DNA of 64,000 bases. Origin: Kaistia adipata DSM 17808. GTDB lineage: Bacteria; Pseudomonadota; Alphaproteobacteria; Rhizobiales; Kaistiaceae. Under the pieces are notes generated by a model. That model was not told the DNA's origin, did no database searches, and saw nothing but the letters and a program-made list of their open reading frames with translations. The DNA lies in the NCBI RefSeq assembly GCF_000423225.1, contig NZ_KE383992.1, forward strand, positions 544,541 to 608,540, in the 5' to 3' direction. Made by a program: the position numbers and the translations under genes. Shown piece by piece: positions 18,994-28,318 of this stretch (position 1 is its first letter; each line of letters opens with the position of its first letter).

Positions 18994-21537
18994 TCAGAAG
19001 CGCCCTTCCTCCTCGCCGCCGACCAGGATCTCGCGCTTGCCCGCATGGTTGGCGGGGCCGACGAGACCTTCCTGCTCCATCCGCTCGATCAGCGACGCGG
19101 CGCGGTTGTAGCCGATGGACAGGCGACGCTGGATATAACTGGTGGAGGCCTTGCGGTCGCGCAAGACCACGGCGACGGCCTTGTCGTAGAGGTCGTTCGA
19201 CTCCTCGCTGCCGAGCACCGCCGACGGATCGCCGCCGCCCTCGTCCTCGCCGTCATCCTCGGTGATGGCGTCGAGATAGTCGGGCCGGCCTTGCAGCTTC
19301 AGGTGGTTGACGATCTTCTCGACCTCCTCGTCGGAGACGAAGGGGCCGTGCACGCGCTGGATGCGGCCGCCGCCGGCCATGTAGAGCATGTCGCCCTGGC
19401 CGAGCAGCTGCTCCGCGCCCTGCTCGCCGAGAATGGTGCGGCTGTCGATCTTCGAGGTGACCTGAAACGAGATGCGGGTCGGGAAGTTCGCCTTGATCGT
19501 GCCGGTGATGACGTCGACCGAGGGGCGCTGCGTCGCCATGATGACGTGGATGCCGGCGGCGCGCGCCATCTGGGCGAGGCGCTGCACGGTGCCCTCGATA
19601 TCCTTGCCGGCGACCATCATCAGATCCGCCATCTCGTCGATGATGACGACGATGTAGGGGATCGGCTCGAGCGGCAGGTCCTCCTGCTCGTAGATCGCCT
19701 CGCCGGTCTGCTTGTCGAAGCCGGTCTGGATCGTGCGGGTCAGGATCTCGCCGCGCGCCTTGGCCTGGCCGACGCGGGCGTTGTAGCCGTCGATGTTGCG
19801 GACGCCGACCTTCGACATCTTGCGATAGCGGTCCTCCATCTCGCGCACGGTCCATTTGAGCGCGACGACGGCCTTCTTCGGATCTGTGACGACGGGCGTC
19901 AGGAGATGCGGGATGCCGTCATAGATGGAGAGTTCGAGCATCTTCGGGTCGATCATGATCAGGCGGCATTCGGCCGGCGTCAGCCGGTAGAGCAGCGACA
20001 GGATCATGGTGTTGATGGCGACCGACTTGCCGGAGCCGGTCGTGCCGGCGACGAGCAGGTGCGGCATGCGCGACAGGTCGACGACGACCGGCTCGCCGCC
20101 GATCGTCTTGCCGAGGCCGATCGGCAGGCGGGCCTTCGAGTGCTCGAAATCCTCGGCCGCCAGCATCTCGCGCAGGAACACCATCTCGCGCCGGGCGTTC
20201 GGCAGCTCGATGCCGATGGCGTTCTTGCCGGGAATGACGGCGACGCGGGCGGCGATGGCGCTCATCGAGCGGGCGATGTCGTCGGCAAGCCCGATGACGC
20301 GCGACGACTTGATACCGGGCGCCGGCTCGAGCTCGTAGAGCGTCACCACCGGGCCGGGGCGAACATGGATGATCTCGCCGCGAATGCCGAAATCGTCGAG
20401 CACGCCCTCGAGCACGCGGGCGTTCTGCTCGAGCGCCTCGGTGTTGAGCTTGGCGCGCGGATCGACGGCGCGCGGCGGGGTCAGGAAGTCGAGCGTCGGC
20501 AGCTCGAACACGTCGTCAGGGCCGCGTGTCGGCTGCGGCTCGCGCGCGGCGCGCTTCGCCGCCTTGCCGCGACCGGCGGCGCGGGCCGGCGCTGGCGCCG
20601 GGACCGGCGCGAGATCGTCGTCGTCGTCGCCATAATCGTCGAAATCGTCGGGCTCGGCGACGCGAACGCGGCCGCCGCCCGCCGCCGCCGCCGCCATGCG
20701 CGGCTCGACGCGGCCGGGGCGCGCCTCGGGCTCGGCCCGATGCGTCGGTTCGTCCTCGCCCTTGCGGCCGAACAGGCGGGCCAGATTGGCCTTGGCGGAA
20801 TAGCCGAAATGGGCGAGCGCGCCGAGCGGCACGGCCAGGAAGCTGGTGCGCTCCTCGTCCTCGCCGAGCAGGTCGTCGGCGTCGAAGCGCTCTTCCTGGC
20901 GCGGGCGCTTGGGCGCCGCGGCGCGGGGCGTCTCGCGCGCCTGGGCGTTCTCGGTGGCGCGGCTGAGGCGGAGGAAGCCGGTCGCGTTCAGGAACAGGAC
21001 CAGCGCGATGACGGCGTAGAGGGCGCCGGCGACCAGCATGGCGTCGCGCTCGACCGGCGAGCCAACGACCAGCGCCGGCAGGCGGCCGAGGATGTCGCCG
21101 ACGACGCCGCCCATGCCGGTCGGCAGCGGCCATTTCGCCGTGACGGGGACATAGGAGAGGACGGCGGCGGCGAAGGCGCTGCTGCCGATCCAGGAGAGCA
21201 GCATGGTCTTGGCGAAGGGGCGGCCGCCGAACAGGCCGCGCCAGCCCCAGATGACGGCCGGCAGCAGCAGCACGGCGACGGCGAGGCCGAAGAACTGCAT
21301 CAGGAGGTCGGCGATGATCGCGCCCGGCAGGCCGAGCGCGTTGGCCGGGATCTTGTCGACCGCGTAGGACAATGAGGGATCGTCGACCGCCCAGGTGGCC
21401 AGGGCGGTGGCGATGGCGGCGGTGCCGGCGATGAGCGCCAGTCCCGCGAGCAGCCGGACATGGCGGCGGAGGAGGCGGCGGAGGCCGTCATCGTCGTCGG
21501 ACGGCATGGGCAGCGAGGCCGATCGTGTCGAACGCAT
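18994..21537 (-). CDS. ftsK: Membrane-anchored DNA translocase FtsK
   Basis: Septal DNA pump that clears and resolves chromosomes at division, 847 aa. Four hydrophobic segments in the first about 180 residues form the membrane anchor, followed by a short Pro/Arg/Ala-rich linker. The motor starts near residue 320 with Walker A GTTGSGKS near 497 and Walker [14 protein letters not shown]. The C-terminal gamma winged helix ([23 protein letters not shown]) reads polarity sequences. The linker is shorter than in E. coli, as usual in alphaproteobacteria. A second FtsK lies at 60573-63299. It is co-directional with the aminotransferase upstream and lolA downstream. Confidence 0.96.
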   Translation of the reverse strand: MRSTRSASLPMPSDDDDGLRRLLRRHVRLLAGLALIAGTAAIATALATWAVDDPSLSYAVDKIPANALGLPGAIIADLLMQFFGLAVAVLLLPAVIWGWRGLFGGRPFAKTMLLSWIGSSAFAAAVLSYVPVTAKWPLPTGMGGVVGDILGRLPALVVGSPVERDAMLVAGALYAVIALVLFLNATGFLRLSRATENAQARETPRAAAPKRPRQEERFDADDLLGEDEERTSFLAVPLGALAHFGYSAKANLARLFGRKGEDEPTHRAEPEARPGRVEPRMAAAAAGGGRVRVAEPDDFDDYGDDDDDLAPVPAPAPARAAGRGKAAKRAAREPQPTRGPDDVFELPTLDFLTPPRAVDPRAKLNTEALEQNARVLEGVLDDFGIRGEIIHVRPGPVVTLYELEPAPGIKSSRVIGLADDIARSMSAIAARVAVIPGKNAIGIELPNARREMVFLREMLAAEDFEHSKARLPIGLGKTIGGEPVVVDLSRMPHLLVAGTTGSGKSVAINTMILSLLYRLTPAECRLIMIDPKMLELSIYDGIPHLLTPVVTDPKKAVVALKWTVREMEDRYRKMSKVGVRNIDGYNARVGQAKARGEILTRTIQTGFDKQTGEAIYEQEDLPLEPIPYIVVIIDEMADLMMVAGKDIEGTVQRLAQMARAAGIHVIMATQRPSVDVITGTIKANFPTRISFQVTSKIDSRTILGEQGAEQLLGQGDMLYMAGGGRIQRVHGPFVSDEEVEKIVNHLKLQGRPDYLDAITEDDGEDEGGGDPSAVLGSEESNDLYDKAVAVVLRDRKASTSYIQRRLSIGYNRAASLIERMEQEGLVGPANHAGKREILVGGEEEGRF

Positions 21538-21561
21538 TATCCGGTCATGTCCTTTGCGCCT

Positions 21562-21669
21562 CTAGAGCCGACCCGCGTTCCATCGAAACGCCGATCGGCT
21601 CCAACTCTTTGTCTTGATTGCGCTTTCTTCACGCAAACCGGTATCCATTCCGCTCGAAAACGCTTCTAG
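21562..21669. repeat. Dispersed rhizobial-type intergenic repeat with CTAG at both ends
   Basis: A 108-bp segment bounded by CTAG at 21562-21565 and 21666-21669. Read on the minus strand it contains GAAGCGTTTTCGAGCG, GTGGATACCGG-like and GCGTGAAGAAAGCGC blocks, which resemble a very common intergenic repeat family in Hyphomicrobiales (recognised from memory). GAGCCGA (21566-21572) and TCGGCTC (21595-21601) form an internal hairpin. The right CTAG supplies the TAG stop codon of the aminotransferase gene. Confidence 0.6.
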
Positions 21670-22850
21670 CCGAGAACACGCGCCATGCGGGTCAGCGCTT
21701 CCTGGGTGGTCGCGAGATCCTGCACCATGGCGACGCGGATGTAGGGGGTGCCCGGGTTGGAGCCGTCGGGGCGGGGCAGGCACAGATAGGCGCCGGGGAT
21801 GGTCCGGACGCCGGCCTCGCGCCAGAGGCGCACGGCCGCCGCCTCGCCGTCGCCGACGTCGAGCCAGAGGAAGAAGCCGCCGTCCGGCGTGCGGGCGCGG
21901 ATCTTGGGACCCAGCGTCGCGGTGGCGGCTGCGTATTTGGCGTTGTAGAGCGCGCGGTTCTCGGCGACGTGGCTCTCGTCCTCATAGGCGGCGATCGCGA
22001 CCGCCTGGATCGGCCCCGGCACCTGCGGCGCGGCGATGTTGCGGAAGCGCATCCAGGCCGCGAGGAACTCCGGGTCGCCGGCGACGAAGCCGCAGCGCAG
22101 CCCCGGCAGGTTGGAGCGCTTGGAAAGCGAGTGGAAGGTCAGGATGTTGCCGACGCCGGCGCCGAGGCGGTCGGCCGCCTGCAGCACGCCCGGCGGCGGC
22201 GTTTCCCGGTAGATCTCGGAATAGCACTCGTCGGCGAAGACCATGAAGTCGAAGCGGCGCGCGGTCTCGATCACCCGCGTCCAGTCTTCCAGCGTCGCGA
22301 CGTCGCCCTGCGGCGCGGTCGGCGAGGCGATGTAGAGGGCGACGGTGCGGGCCAGCACGGCCTCGGGAATGGCGTCGAGATCGGGGATCGAGCGCTGGTC
22401 GGCGCCGTCGTCGAGCAGCACGATCTCGGCGCCCGCCAGTTCCGCGCCGGCGGCATAGGCCTGGTAGAACGGATTGGGCAGCAGCACGACCGGGTTCTCG
22501 ACATCTCCCTTGCGCTGGCGGGCGGCGAGCGCGGCCAGCGCCAGGCCCTCGCGCGAGCCGTTCAGCGGCAGCACCATGCGCTCCGGATCGATCCCGGCGA
22601 CGAGCCCGTAGCGGCGGTCGAGCCAGCGCGCGACCGTGGCGCGGAAGGCGTCCGTGCCGCGGATGGGCGGGTAGCGACCGAACAGCGCGATGTTCTCCGC
22701 GATCACCGGCGCGACGAAGGGCGGCACCGGATGCTGCGGCTCGCCGATCGTCAGGTTGATCGGGGCGAGGCCAGGATCGATGCCGGCCAGCGTGTCGTTG
22801 AGGCGGGCGAAGGGAGAGGAAGCTTTCCGGGCGCTCGTCGGGCCGAGCAT
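21666..22850 (-). CDS. PLP-dependent class I/II aminotransferase, DapC-like
   Basis: Fold-type I aminotransferase of 394 aa. INLTIGEPQHPVP, the PLP-contact block NPFYQAYAAGAE and FADECYSEIYRE are present, and the PLP lysine lies in TFHSLSKRSNLPGLRCGF (about residue 244). This pattern matches alphaproteobacterial enzymes annotated as N-succinyldiaminopimelate aminotransferase in lysine and peptidoglycan precursor synthesis; the exact substrate is inferred. The ATG at 22850 has AAGGA 8 bases upstream; an ATG 72 bp earlier is unlikely. A CtrA-like box lies about 55 bp upstream. The stop codon falls on the edge of an intergenic repeat. Confidence 0.88.
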   Translation of the reverse strand: MLGPTSARKASSPFARLNDTLAGIDPGLAPINLTIGEPQHPVPPFVAPVIAENIALFGRYPPIRGTDAFRATVARWLDRRYGLVAGIDPERMVLPLNGSREGLALAALAARQRKGDVENPVVLLPNPFYQAYAAGAELAGAEIVLLDDGADQRSIPDLDAIPEAVLARTVALYIASPTAPQGDVATLEDWTRVIETARRFDFMVFADECYSEIYRETPPPGVLQAADRLGAGVGNILTFHSLSKRSNLPGLRCGFVAGDPEFLAAWMRFRNIAAPQVPGPIQAVAIAAYEDESHVAENRALYNAKYAAATATLGPKIRARTPDGGFFLWLDVGDGEAAAVRLWREAGVRTIPGAYLCLPRPDGSNPGTPYIRVAMVQDLATTQEALTRMARVLG

Positions 22851-22903
22851 GACGCCGATCCTTGTGTTCGAAGAGGGTGAATTCGACCCTAGAGGGCCGT
22901 TGG

Positions 22904-22919
22904 TTAAGTTGGCTTTAAC
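22904..22919 (-). promoter_or_regulatory. Candidate CtrA-binding box upstream of the aminotransferase-ftsK pair
   Basis: TTAA (22904-22907), seven bases, then TTAAC (22915-22919) match the CtrA consensus TTAA-N7-TTAAC. The site lies 54-69 bp before the start codon at 22850. Confidence 0.5.
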
Positions 22920-22937
22920 CATCCCGGACGTGCGGCG

Positions 22938-22967
22938 AAAAAAAGACCCCGGCGGCGGGCCGGGGTC
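22938..22967 (-). terminator. Intrinsic terminator of glnK-amtB
   Basis: GACCCCGG (22945-22952) and CCGGGGTC (22960-22967) form an 8-bp stem with a 7-base loop. On the minus strand seven T residues follow. It is 73 bp after the amtB stop. Confidence 0.92.
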
Positions 22968-23039
22968 TCGTTGGCTCTGGAAGGTGTTTTGATTGGTGGG
23001 TCGGCGCCCGGGGGGAGGAGGCCCGGGCGCCGGCCGGGA

Positions 23040-24386
23040 CTAGCCGTGATAGGCGCGCTCGCCGTGCTCGGTGATGTCGAGGCCCTCGCTCTCGACTTCC
23101 TTGCGGACGCGCAGGCCGACGATCACGTCGACGATCTTGAACAGGATCGCCGAGCCGATGCCCGACCAGGCGAGGGTGAACAGAACGCCCTCGATCTGGA
23201 CCCAGAGCTGGTGGCCCATCTGGTAGCCCTCGATGCCGACGCCGCCGAGCGACGGGCTGACGAGGATGCCGGTGGCGATCGCGCCGACGATGCCGCCGAC
23301 GCCGTGGATGCCGAAGACATCCAGGCTGTCGTCGTAGCCGAGGCTGTTCTTCACCGTGGTGACGAAGAAGAAGCAGATGATCGAGGCGACGAAGCCGAGG
23401 ACGATCGCGCCGACCGGGCCGATGAAGCCGGCGGCCGGGGTGACCGCGACCAGGCCGGCGACGACGCCGGAGATGGCGCCCAGCATGGAGGGCTTGCCGC
23501 GGACGATCCACTCGACCAGCGACCAGCCGATGGCGGCCGCCGCCGTGGCGACGAAGGTGTTGACGGTGGCGAGGCCCGCGACGGCGCCGGCCGAGAGCGC
23601 CGAGCCGGCGTTGAAGCCGAACCAGCCGACCCACAGCAGGGCGGCGCCGACCATGGAGAGCGTCAGCGAATGGGGCGGCATCAGGTCCTTGCCGAGGCCG
23701 CTGCGCTTGCCGACCAGGATGGCGCCGACGAGGCCCGCGACACCGGCGTTGATGTGGACGACCGTGCCGCCGGCGAAATCAAGCGCGCCGCGCTGGAACA
23801 GCCAGCCGGTCGACTGCCAGACCGAGTGGGCGACGGGGATGTAGACGACGGTGATCCAGAGCACCATGAACAGCATCACGGCCGCGAACTTCATGCGTTC
23901 GGCGAAGGCGCCGACGATGAGGGCGGCGGTGATGGCCGCGAAGGTCATCTGGAAGGAGAGGAAGACATATTCCGGGATCGTGCCGGAGAGCGTGTCCGGC
24001 TTGACGCCGGCGAGGAAGGCCTTGGACAGGCCGCCGATCAGCGCGCCGCCGTCGGTGAAGGTCAGGCTGTAGCCGTAGAAGACCCAGATGATCATCGCGA
24101 CGCAGGCGGTGAGCAGGACCTGCATCAGCACCGACAGCATGTTCTTGGCGCGCACCAGGCCACCGTAGAACAGCGCGACGCCGGGCACGATCATCGCCAG
24201 CACCAGCACGGTCGAGATCAGCATCCAGGCGGTGTCGCCGGAGTTCAGCGTCGGTGCGGCGGCGGCGACGGCCGCTTCCGCCGCCTCGACCGCCGGTTCG
24301 GTCGCGTCCTGGGCCAGGGCGGCGACGGTCGACGCCAGGAGCGCGCCCCCCATGCCGACAAGGGAAAGAGCATTTCGAAGCTTCAT
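23040..24386 (-). CDS. amtB: Ammonium transporter AmtB
   Basis: Inner-membrane ammonium channel, 448 aa. A cleavable signal peptide (MKLRNALSLVGMGGALLASTVAALA) and a short Ala-rich spacer precede about 11 membrane helices beginning with SGDTAWMLISTVLVLAMIVPGVALFYGG. Family motifs seen are FYGGLVRAKNML, HINAGVAGLVGA (first pore His) and the FDSLDVFGIHGVGG-type block (second pore His in VFGIHGVGG). It is cotranscribed downstream of glnK with a 124-bp gap and followed by a strong terminator. Control by PII blocking and NtrC/sigma-54 is the family norm, and a sigma-54-like site precedes glnK. Confidence 0.97.
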   Translation of the reverse strand: MKLRNALSLVGMGGALLASTVAALAQDATEPAVEAAEAAVAAAAPTLNSGDTAWMLISTVLVLAMIVPGVALFYGGLVRAKNMLSVLMQVLLTACVAMIIWVFYGYSLTFTDGGALIGGLSKAFLAGVKPDTLSGTIPEYVFLSFQMTFAAITAALIVGAFAERMKFAAVMLFMVLWITVVYIPVAHSVWQSTGWLFQRGALDFAGGTVVHINAGVAGLVGAILVGKRSGLGKDLMPPHSLTLSMVGAALLWVGWFGFNAGSALSAGAVAGLATVNTFVATAAAAIGWSLVEWIVRGKPSMLGAISGVVAGLVAVTPAAGFIGPVGAIVLGFVASIICFFFVTTVKNSLGYDDSLDVFGIHGVGGIVGAIATGILVSPSLGGVGIEGYQMGHQLWVQIEGVLFTLAWSGIGSAILFKIVDVIVGLRVRKEVESEGLDITEHGERAYHG

Positions 24387-24510
24387 GGAACCTCTCCTTA
24401 CCGCCGAGCTCTGCTTCGGCTGCCGGTCGGGGCGCGTCGCCCGCGTCGCGGCGGTTGTTCGGTATGATGTCGGGTCCGGGGCCTGCGCCGTCCGGCGCGG
24501 GCCGTCCGGG

Positions 24511-24954
<444 letters not shown>

Positions 24955-25084
24955 AGTGCCGTCGGGTGGTCGGAAAAAAATGCGGTCCGCGCAAAAACGC
25001 GTCAGCAGGCCCGGCGCGATCGGCGGCAATGCCGCGATCTCGCCGCAATATCTGCCTGATTGGTAATCAGATCGCGCGCGGTGC

Positions 25085-25984
25085 CTAATTCTTAGGCGGA
25101 TCTTCCCGGGTCAGCGCCAGGGAATTGGGCGTCGAGGCGTCGACCGGGCGGACCAGCCCTTCCTGCGCCACCGAGGCGACGAGGACGCCGCGGCGGTCGA
25201 ACAGGCTGCCGCGGTTGAAGCCGCGCGCGCCGGAGGCGGAGGGGCTGTCCTCCACATAGAGCAGCCAGTCGTCCATGCGGAACGGCCGGTGGAACCACAT
25301 GGCGTGGTCGAGGCTCGCCACCTGCAGCGCCGGGTCGAAGGCCGAGCGGCCATGCGCGAGCAGGGTGGTGTCGAGCAGCGTCAGGTCGGACGCATAGGCG
25401 AGCACGCAGCTGTTCAGCACCGGGTCGTCGCCGATCGAGGTCTTGGCGCGGATCCAGATCGCCTGGCCGTGCCGGGGCTCGGCCCGGCGCAGGAAGCCGG
25501 CGAGATCGACCGGGCGCAGCTCGATCGGCCTGAGCCGCTCCCAGTAGCGGCGGACGCCGGCCGGCGCGCCTTCGAGCAGCTTGTCGGCCAGCAGGCCGTC
25601 GACCGGCAGGTCCTCCGGCGCCGGCACGTCCGGCATGGTGATCTGGTGCTCGAGGCCTTCCTCGCGGATGTGGAACGAGGCGGACATGACGAAGATCGGC
25701 TTGCCGTGCTGGATCGCGACGACGCGCCGCGTCGAGAAGCTGCCGCCGTCGCGGACCCGCTCGACCTCGTAGACGATCGGCAGGGCCGGATCGCCGGTGC
25801 GCAGGAAATAGCAGTGCAGCGAGTGCACGAAGCGGTCGCTGACGGTTCGCGAAGCCGCCACCAGGGCCTGGCCGATGACCTGGCCGCCGAAAACGCGCTG
25901 CCAGCCGGGATCGAAGCTGCGACCCCGGAACAGATTGTGTTCCAGAGGCTCCAGATCGAGTATCGAGAGAAGGTCGTCGATCAT
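25085..25984 (-). CDS. tesB: Acyl-CoA thioesterase II (TesB)
   Basis: Double hot-dog thioesterase that hydrolyses medium and long acyl-CoAs, 299 aa. The N-terminal hot-dog has the family block FRGRSFDPGWQRVFGGQVIGQAL. The C-terminal hot-dog contains the catalytic-region block ASLDHAMWFHRPFRMDDWLLY with Asp, and the terminal QEGLVRP is typical. The start MIDDLLSILDLEPLEHN is conserved. It is divergent from the UbiH-type gene and upstream of glnK on the same strand, probably in a separate unit given the sigma-54 site between them. A 15-bp palindrome CTGATT-GGT-AATCAG (25056-25070) lies just after the stop. Confidence 0.94.
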   Translation of the reverse strand: MIDDLLSILDLEPLEHNLFRGRSFDPGWQRVFGGQVIGQALVAASRTVSDRFVHSLHCYFLRTGDPALPIVYEVERVRDGGSFSTRRVVAIQHGKPIFVMSASFHIREEGLEHQITMPDVPAPEDLPVDGLLADKLLEGAPAGVRRYWERLRPIELRPVDLAGFLRRAEPRHGQAIWIRAKTSIGDDPVLNSCVLAYASDLTLLDTTLLAHGRSAFDPALQVASLDHAMWFHRPFRMDDWLLYVEDSPSASGARGFNRGSLFDRRGVLVASVAQEGLVRPVDASTPNSLALTREDPPKN

Positions 25985-26115
25985 GTCTCAGCGGGTTTCT
26001 TGCGGGCGGGGCGGCGGAAGAGACTGTTGGTGTTGCTGCCGATGCGGGTTCGAGTCAAGCGCTAGTCGCGCGTTCGACCCCGCGTCGGACGGACTGCCGG
26101 AAGGGACGGAACGAG

Positions 26116-27354
26116 ATGGACAAGCGCGCGCACGAGGATGTCGTCATCGACGTGCTGATCGCCGGCGGTGGCTATGTCGGCCTGTGCACGGCGCTGGCCC
26201 TGAAGCAGGGCGCGCCGTCGCTGTCGGTGGCCGTCGTCGATCCCGCGCCGGCCGGCGCCGGCTCGCGCGACGGCCGCGCCTCGGCCATCGCGGCGGCGGC
26301 GAAGCGCATGCTGGAGCAGCTCGGCATCTGGGAGAAGATCGCGGCGACGAGCCAGCCGATCACCGAGATGATCGTCACCGACAGCAAGCTGCGCGACGCG
26401 GTGCGGCCGGTGTTCCTGACCTTTTCCGGCTCGGTCGGCGATGGCGAGCCCTTCGCTCACATGGTGCCGAACGGCGCCATGGTCGGCGCGCTGGCGGAAG
26501 CCGCCGCTTCGGCCGGCGTCGAGCTGATCGCCAGCGAATCGGTCGTCGATTTCATCACCCATCCGTCGCATGTCTCGGCCCGGCTCGCCGGCGGTGCGAC
26601 GATCCGGGCGCGACTGCTGGTCGCCGCCGACGGCGCCAAGTCGCGCCTGCGCGATCTCGCCGGCATCCGCACCGTCGGCTGGTCCTACGGCCAGTCGGGC
26701 ATCGTCACCACGGTCCAGCACGAGCGCCCGCACCATGGCCGCGCGGTCGAGCACTTCCTGCCCGCCGGGCCGTTCGCCATCCTGCCGCTGCCGGGCAACC
26801 GCTCGTCTCTGGTCTGGTCGGAGAGCACGGAGAGCGCCGACCGGCTGGTCAAGGCGGATGATTTCACCTTCCAGCTCGAGCTCGAGCGCCGCTTCGGCCA
26901 TCAGCTCGGGGCGATCGAGCCGATCGGCACCCGCCGCGCCTATCCGATCGGGCTGAAGCTCGCCCGCGCCTTCGTCAAGCCGCGCGTGGCGCTGGTCGGC
27001 GACGCCGCGCACGCCATCCACCCGATCGCCGGCCAGGGCCTCAATCTCGGCTTCAAGGACGCCGCGGCGCTGGCCGAGACGGTGGTCGAGGCGGCGCGCC
27101 TCGGCCTCGATCCCGGCGCGCTCGACATCCTCGAGCGCTATGAGCGCTGGCGCCGCTTCGACACGGTGCAGATGGGCGTCATGACCGACGCGCTGACGCG
27201 GCTGTTCTCGAACGACAATGCGGCGCTGCGGATCGTCCGCGACGTCGGCCTCGGGCTGGTCGACCGGCTGCCGCGCCTGAAGGAGAGCTTCATCGGCACG
27301 GCGTCCGATGTCGGCTCGTCCGGGCCGCGCCTGCTGCGCGGCGAGGCGATCTGA
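26116..27354 (+). CDS. UbiH/UbiF-type FAD-dependent hydroxylase (ubiquinone biosynthesis)
   Basis: Flavin monooxygenase of the UbiH/COQ6 family, 412 aa. The N-terminal FAD motif is IAGGGYVGLCTALAL (residues about 15-29). The second FAD motif is GDAAHAIHPIAGQGLNLGFKDAAAL, diagnostic of the group, with the GDAAH aspartate. The DG-like motif LLVAADGAKSRLRDLAGI is also present. Such enzymes hydroxylate the ubiquinone ring; alphaproteobacterial members vary in which ring positions they modify, so UbiH, UbiF or UbiL cannot be told apart here. The ATG at 26116 follows GGAACGAG. Confidence 0.9.
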   Translation: MDKRAHEDVVIDVLIAGGGYVGLCTALALKQGAPSLSVAVVDPAPAGAGSRDGRASAIAAAAKRMLEQLGIWEKIAATSQPITEMIVTDSKLRDAVRPVFLTFSGSVGDGEPFAHMVPNGAMVGALAEAAASAGVELIASESVVDFITHPSHVSARLAGGATIRARLLVAADGAKSRLRDLAGIRTVGWSYGQSGIVTTVQHERPHHGRAVEHFLPAGPFAILPLPGNRSSLVWSESTESADRLVKADDFTFQLELERRFGHQLGAIEPIGTRRAYPIGLKLARAFVKPRVALVGDAAHAIHPIAGQGLNLGFKDAAALAETVVEAARLGLDPGALDILERYERWRRFDTVQMGVMTDALTRLFSNDNAALRIVRDVGLGLVDRLPRLKESFIGTASDVGSSGPRLLRGEAI

Positions 27355-27366
27355 GAACCGACCCGG

Positions 27367-27635
27367 CTAGGGTCCGTACTCGATTGGAAATGCGGCAGCG
27401 TTGGGCCAAAATCCCGCGCCGGCAGGAGCCGACCACAGCCGATGGCTGCCCATCGGCGCGGATCGGCGACACACCGGCGCGGGATTTTCGCCCAACCCGG
27501 AGGGCTTGATGGAAACCGGGCCATTTCGGCGTCGCTGCCGGCTCGTTGGGTGAGGCCCAACGTCGCCGACATCTCCTGGAACTGATCCCGTTTCCATCAA
27601 GCGCTGCCTCGTTTCCAATTGAGTACGGACCCTAG
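27367..27635. mobile_element. MITE-like non-coding element with 31/34-matching terminal inverted repeats and CTAG flanks
   Basis: CTAG at 27367-27370 and 27632-27635 flank a 261-bp element (27371-27631). Including the CTAG, the two ends match over 31 of 34 bases as an inverted repeat (GGTCCGTACTCRATTGGAAA at each terminus). Inside are a 22-bp inverted repeat (27401-27422 with 27474-27495, 21 matches), a perfect 13-bp one (27504-27516 with 27590-27602) and GTTGGG/CCCAAC (27545-27550 with 27556-27561). No protein gene is present. A CTAG duplication would fit an IS5-like transposase acting in trans; the family is inferred. Confidence 0.75.
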
Positions 27636-28036
27636 GCAGCCTCCACCATCTGGCCTGCCGAAACGACGGCGGAACAGTGGCCGAGCACGACTTGCCAGCG
27701 CCCATCCTCGGAGTGCCAAACGCGCGAATAGGCGAAGGTACCGCTGAATGGCTGGCCGGCATATTCGCCCGATATCGCGGTGGTCAGGCAGACGATCGCG
27801 GTATCGCCAAACCTTCGGATGATGCGCTCGCCCTGTTCCGAGAGCGTGGTGATCGCCAGCAGACCGGATCGATGCGTGGCGATATCATCCGCCTTGGTAA
27901 GGCGCGCGCCGTCCTGATTGATGAAAACCAGCCCATCGCTCAGCAGGCGATCCAGCTGCGCCACGTCACTATGCAGCATGGCGTCGCGCAGCTGCTGTTC
28001 GCAGTGCTCTATCTCGGCAAAATCTTCCACGATCAT
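27632..28036 (-). CDS. Nuclear transport factor 2-like (DUF4440/SnoaL-type) protein
   Basis: 134-aa single-domain protein with the cone-shaped NTF2 fold: an N-terminal helix pair (EIEHCEQQLRDAMLHSDVAQLDRLLSD), LVFINQDGARLTKADDI and the closing strands FAYSRVWHSEDGRWQVVLGHCS. Members are often small hydrolase-like or binding proteins, and no catalytic set can be assigned. The TAG stop codon coincides with the CTAG edge of the MITE-like element, so the last residues (GQMVEAA) may have been altered by its insertion. It stands alone on its strand. Family assignment is moderate; function is unknown. Confidence 0.8.
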   Translation of the reverse strand: MIVEDFAEIEHCEQQLRDAMLHSDVAQLDRLLSDGLVFINQDGARLTKADDIATHRSGLLAITTLSEQGERIIRRFGDTAIVCLTTAISGEYAGQPFSGTFAYSRVWHSEDGRWQVVLGHCSAVVSAGQMVEAA

Positions 28037-28177
28037 CCTCCCGTCTGAGCGAGTGCGGAGTCTCGCTTGGAGCCCCGGGCCGCGTCAACGATTCGTCCAC
28101 GCCGCCCAGACGCCCGCTTTCCGGCGGAGCCGGGCCTCGAAGGAAGGACCAGGGAACACCGAGTGCCACGCTGGATC

Positions 28178-28291
28178 CTCCTTCGAGGCTTCGCTGGTGC
28201 GAAGCACCTCAGGAGGATGGCGGAGCCGGTCGGACGATCTGGAAGGTCAGGACGGGAATCGATCCCGGATCGCGCGATGCGCGTCCGGGAT
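28178..28291. repeat. Two palindromic intergenic repeats upstream of the NTF2-like gene
   Basis: A nested palindrome runs from CCTCCT (28178-28183) to AGGAGG (28212-28217) with GCTTCG/CGAAGC inside. A second pairs ATCCCGGA (28262-28269) with TCCGGGAT (28284-28291) and CGCGC with GCGCG, with a single bulged T. They resemble the degenerate repeats near 17.8 kb. The 282-bp gap 28037-28318 holds nothing else. Confidence 0.6.
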
Positions 28292-28318
28292 GACCGAAAT
28301 GCGGGGGATGCCCGTCCC

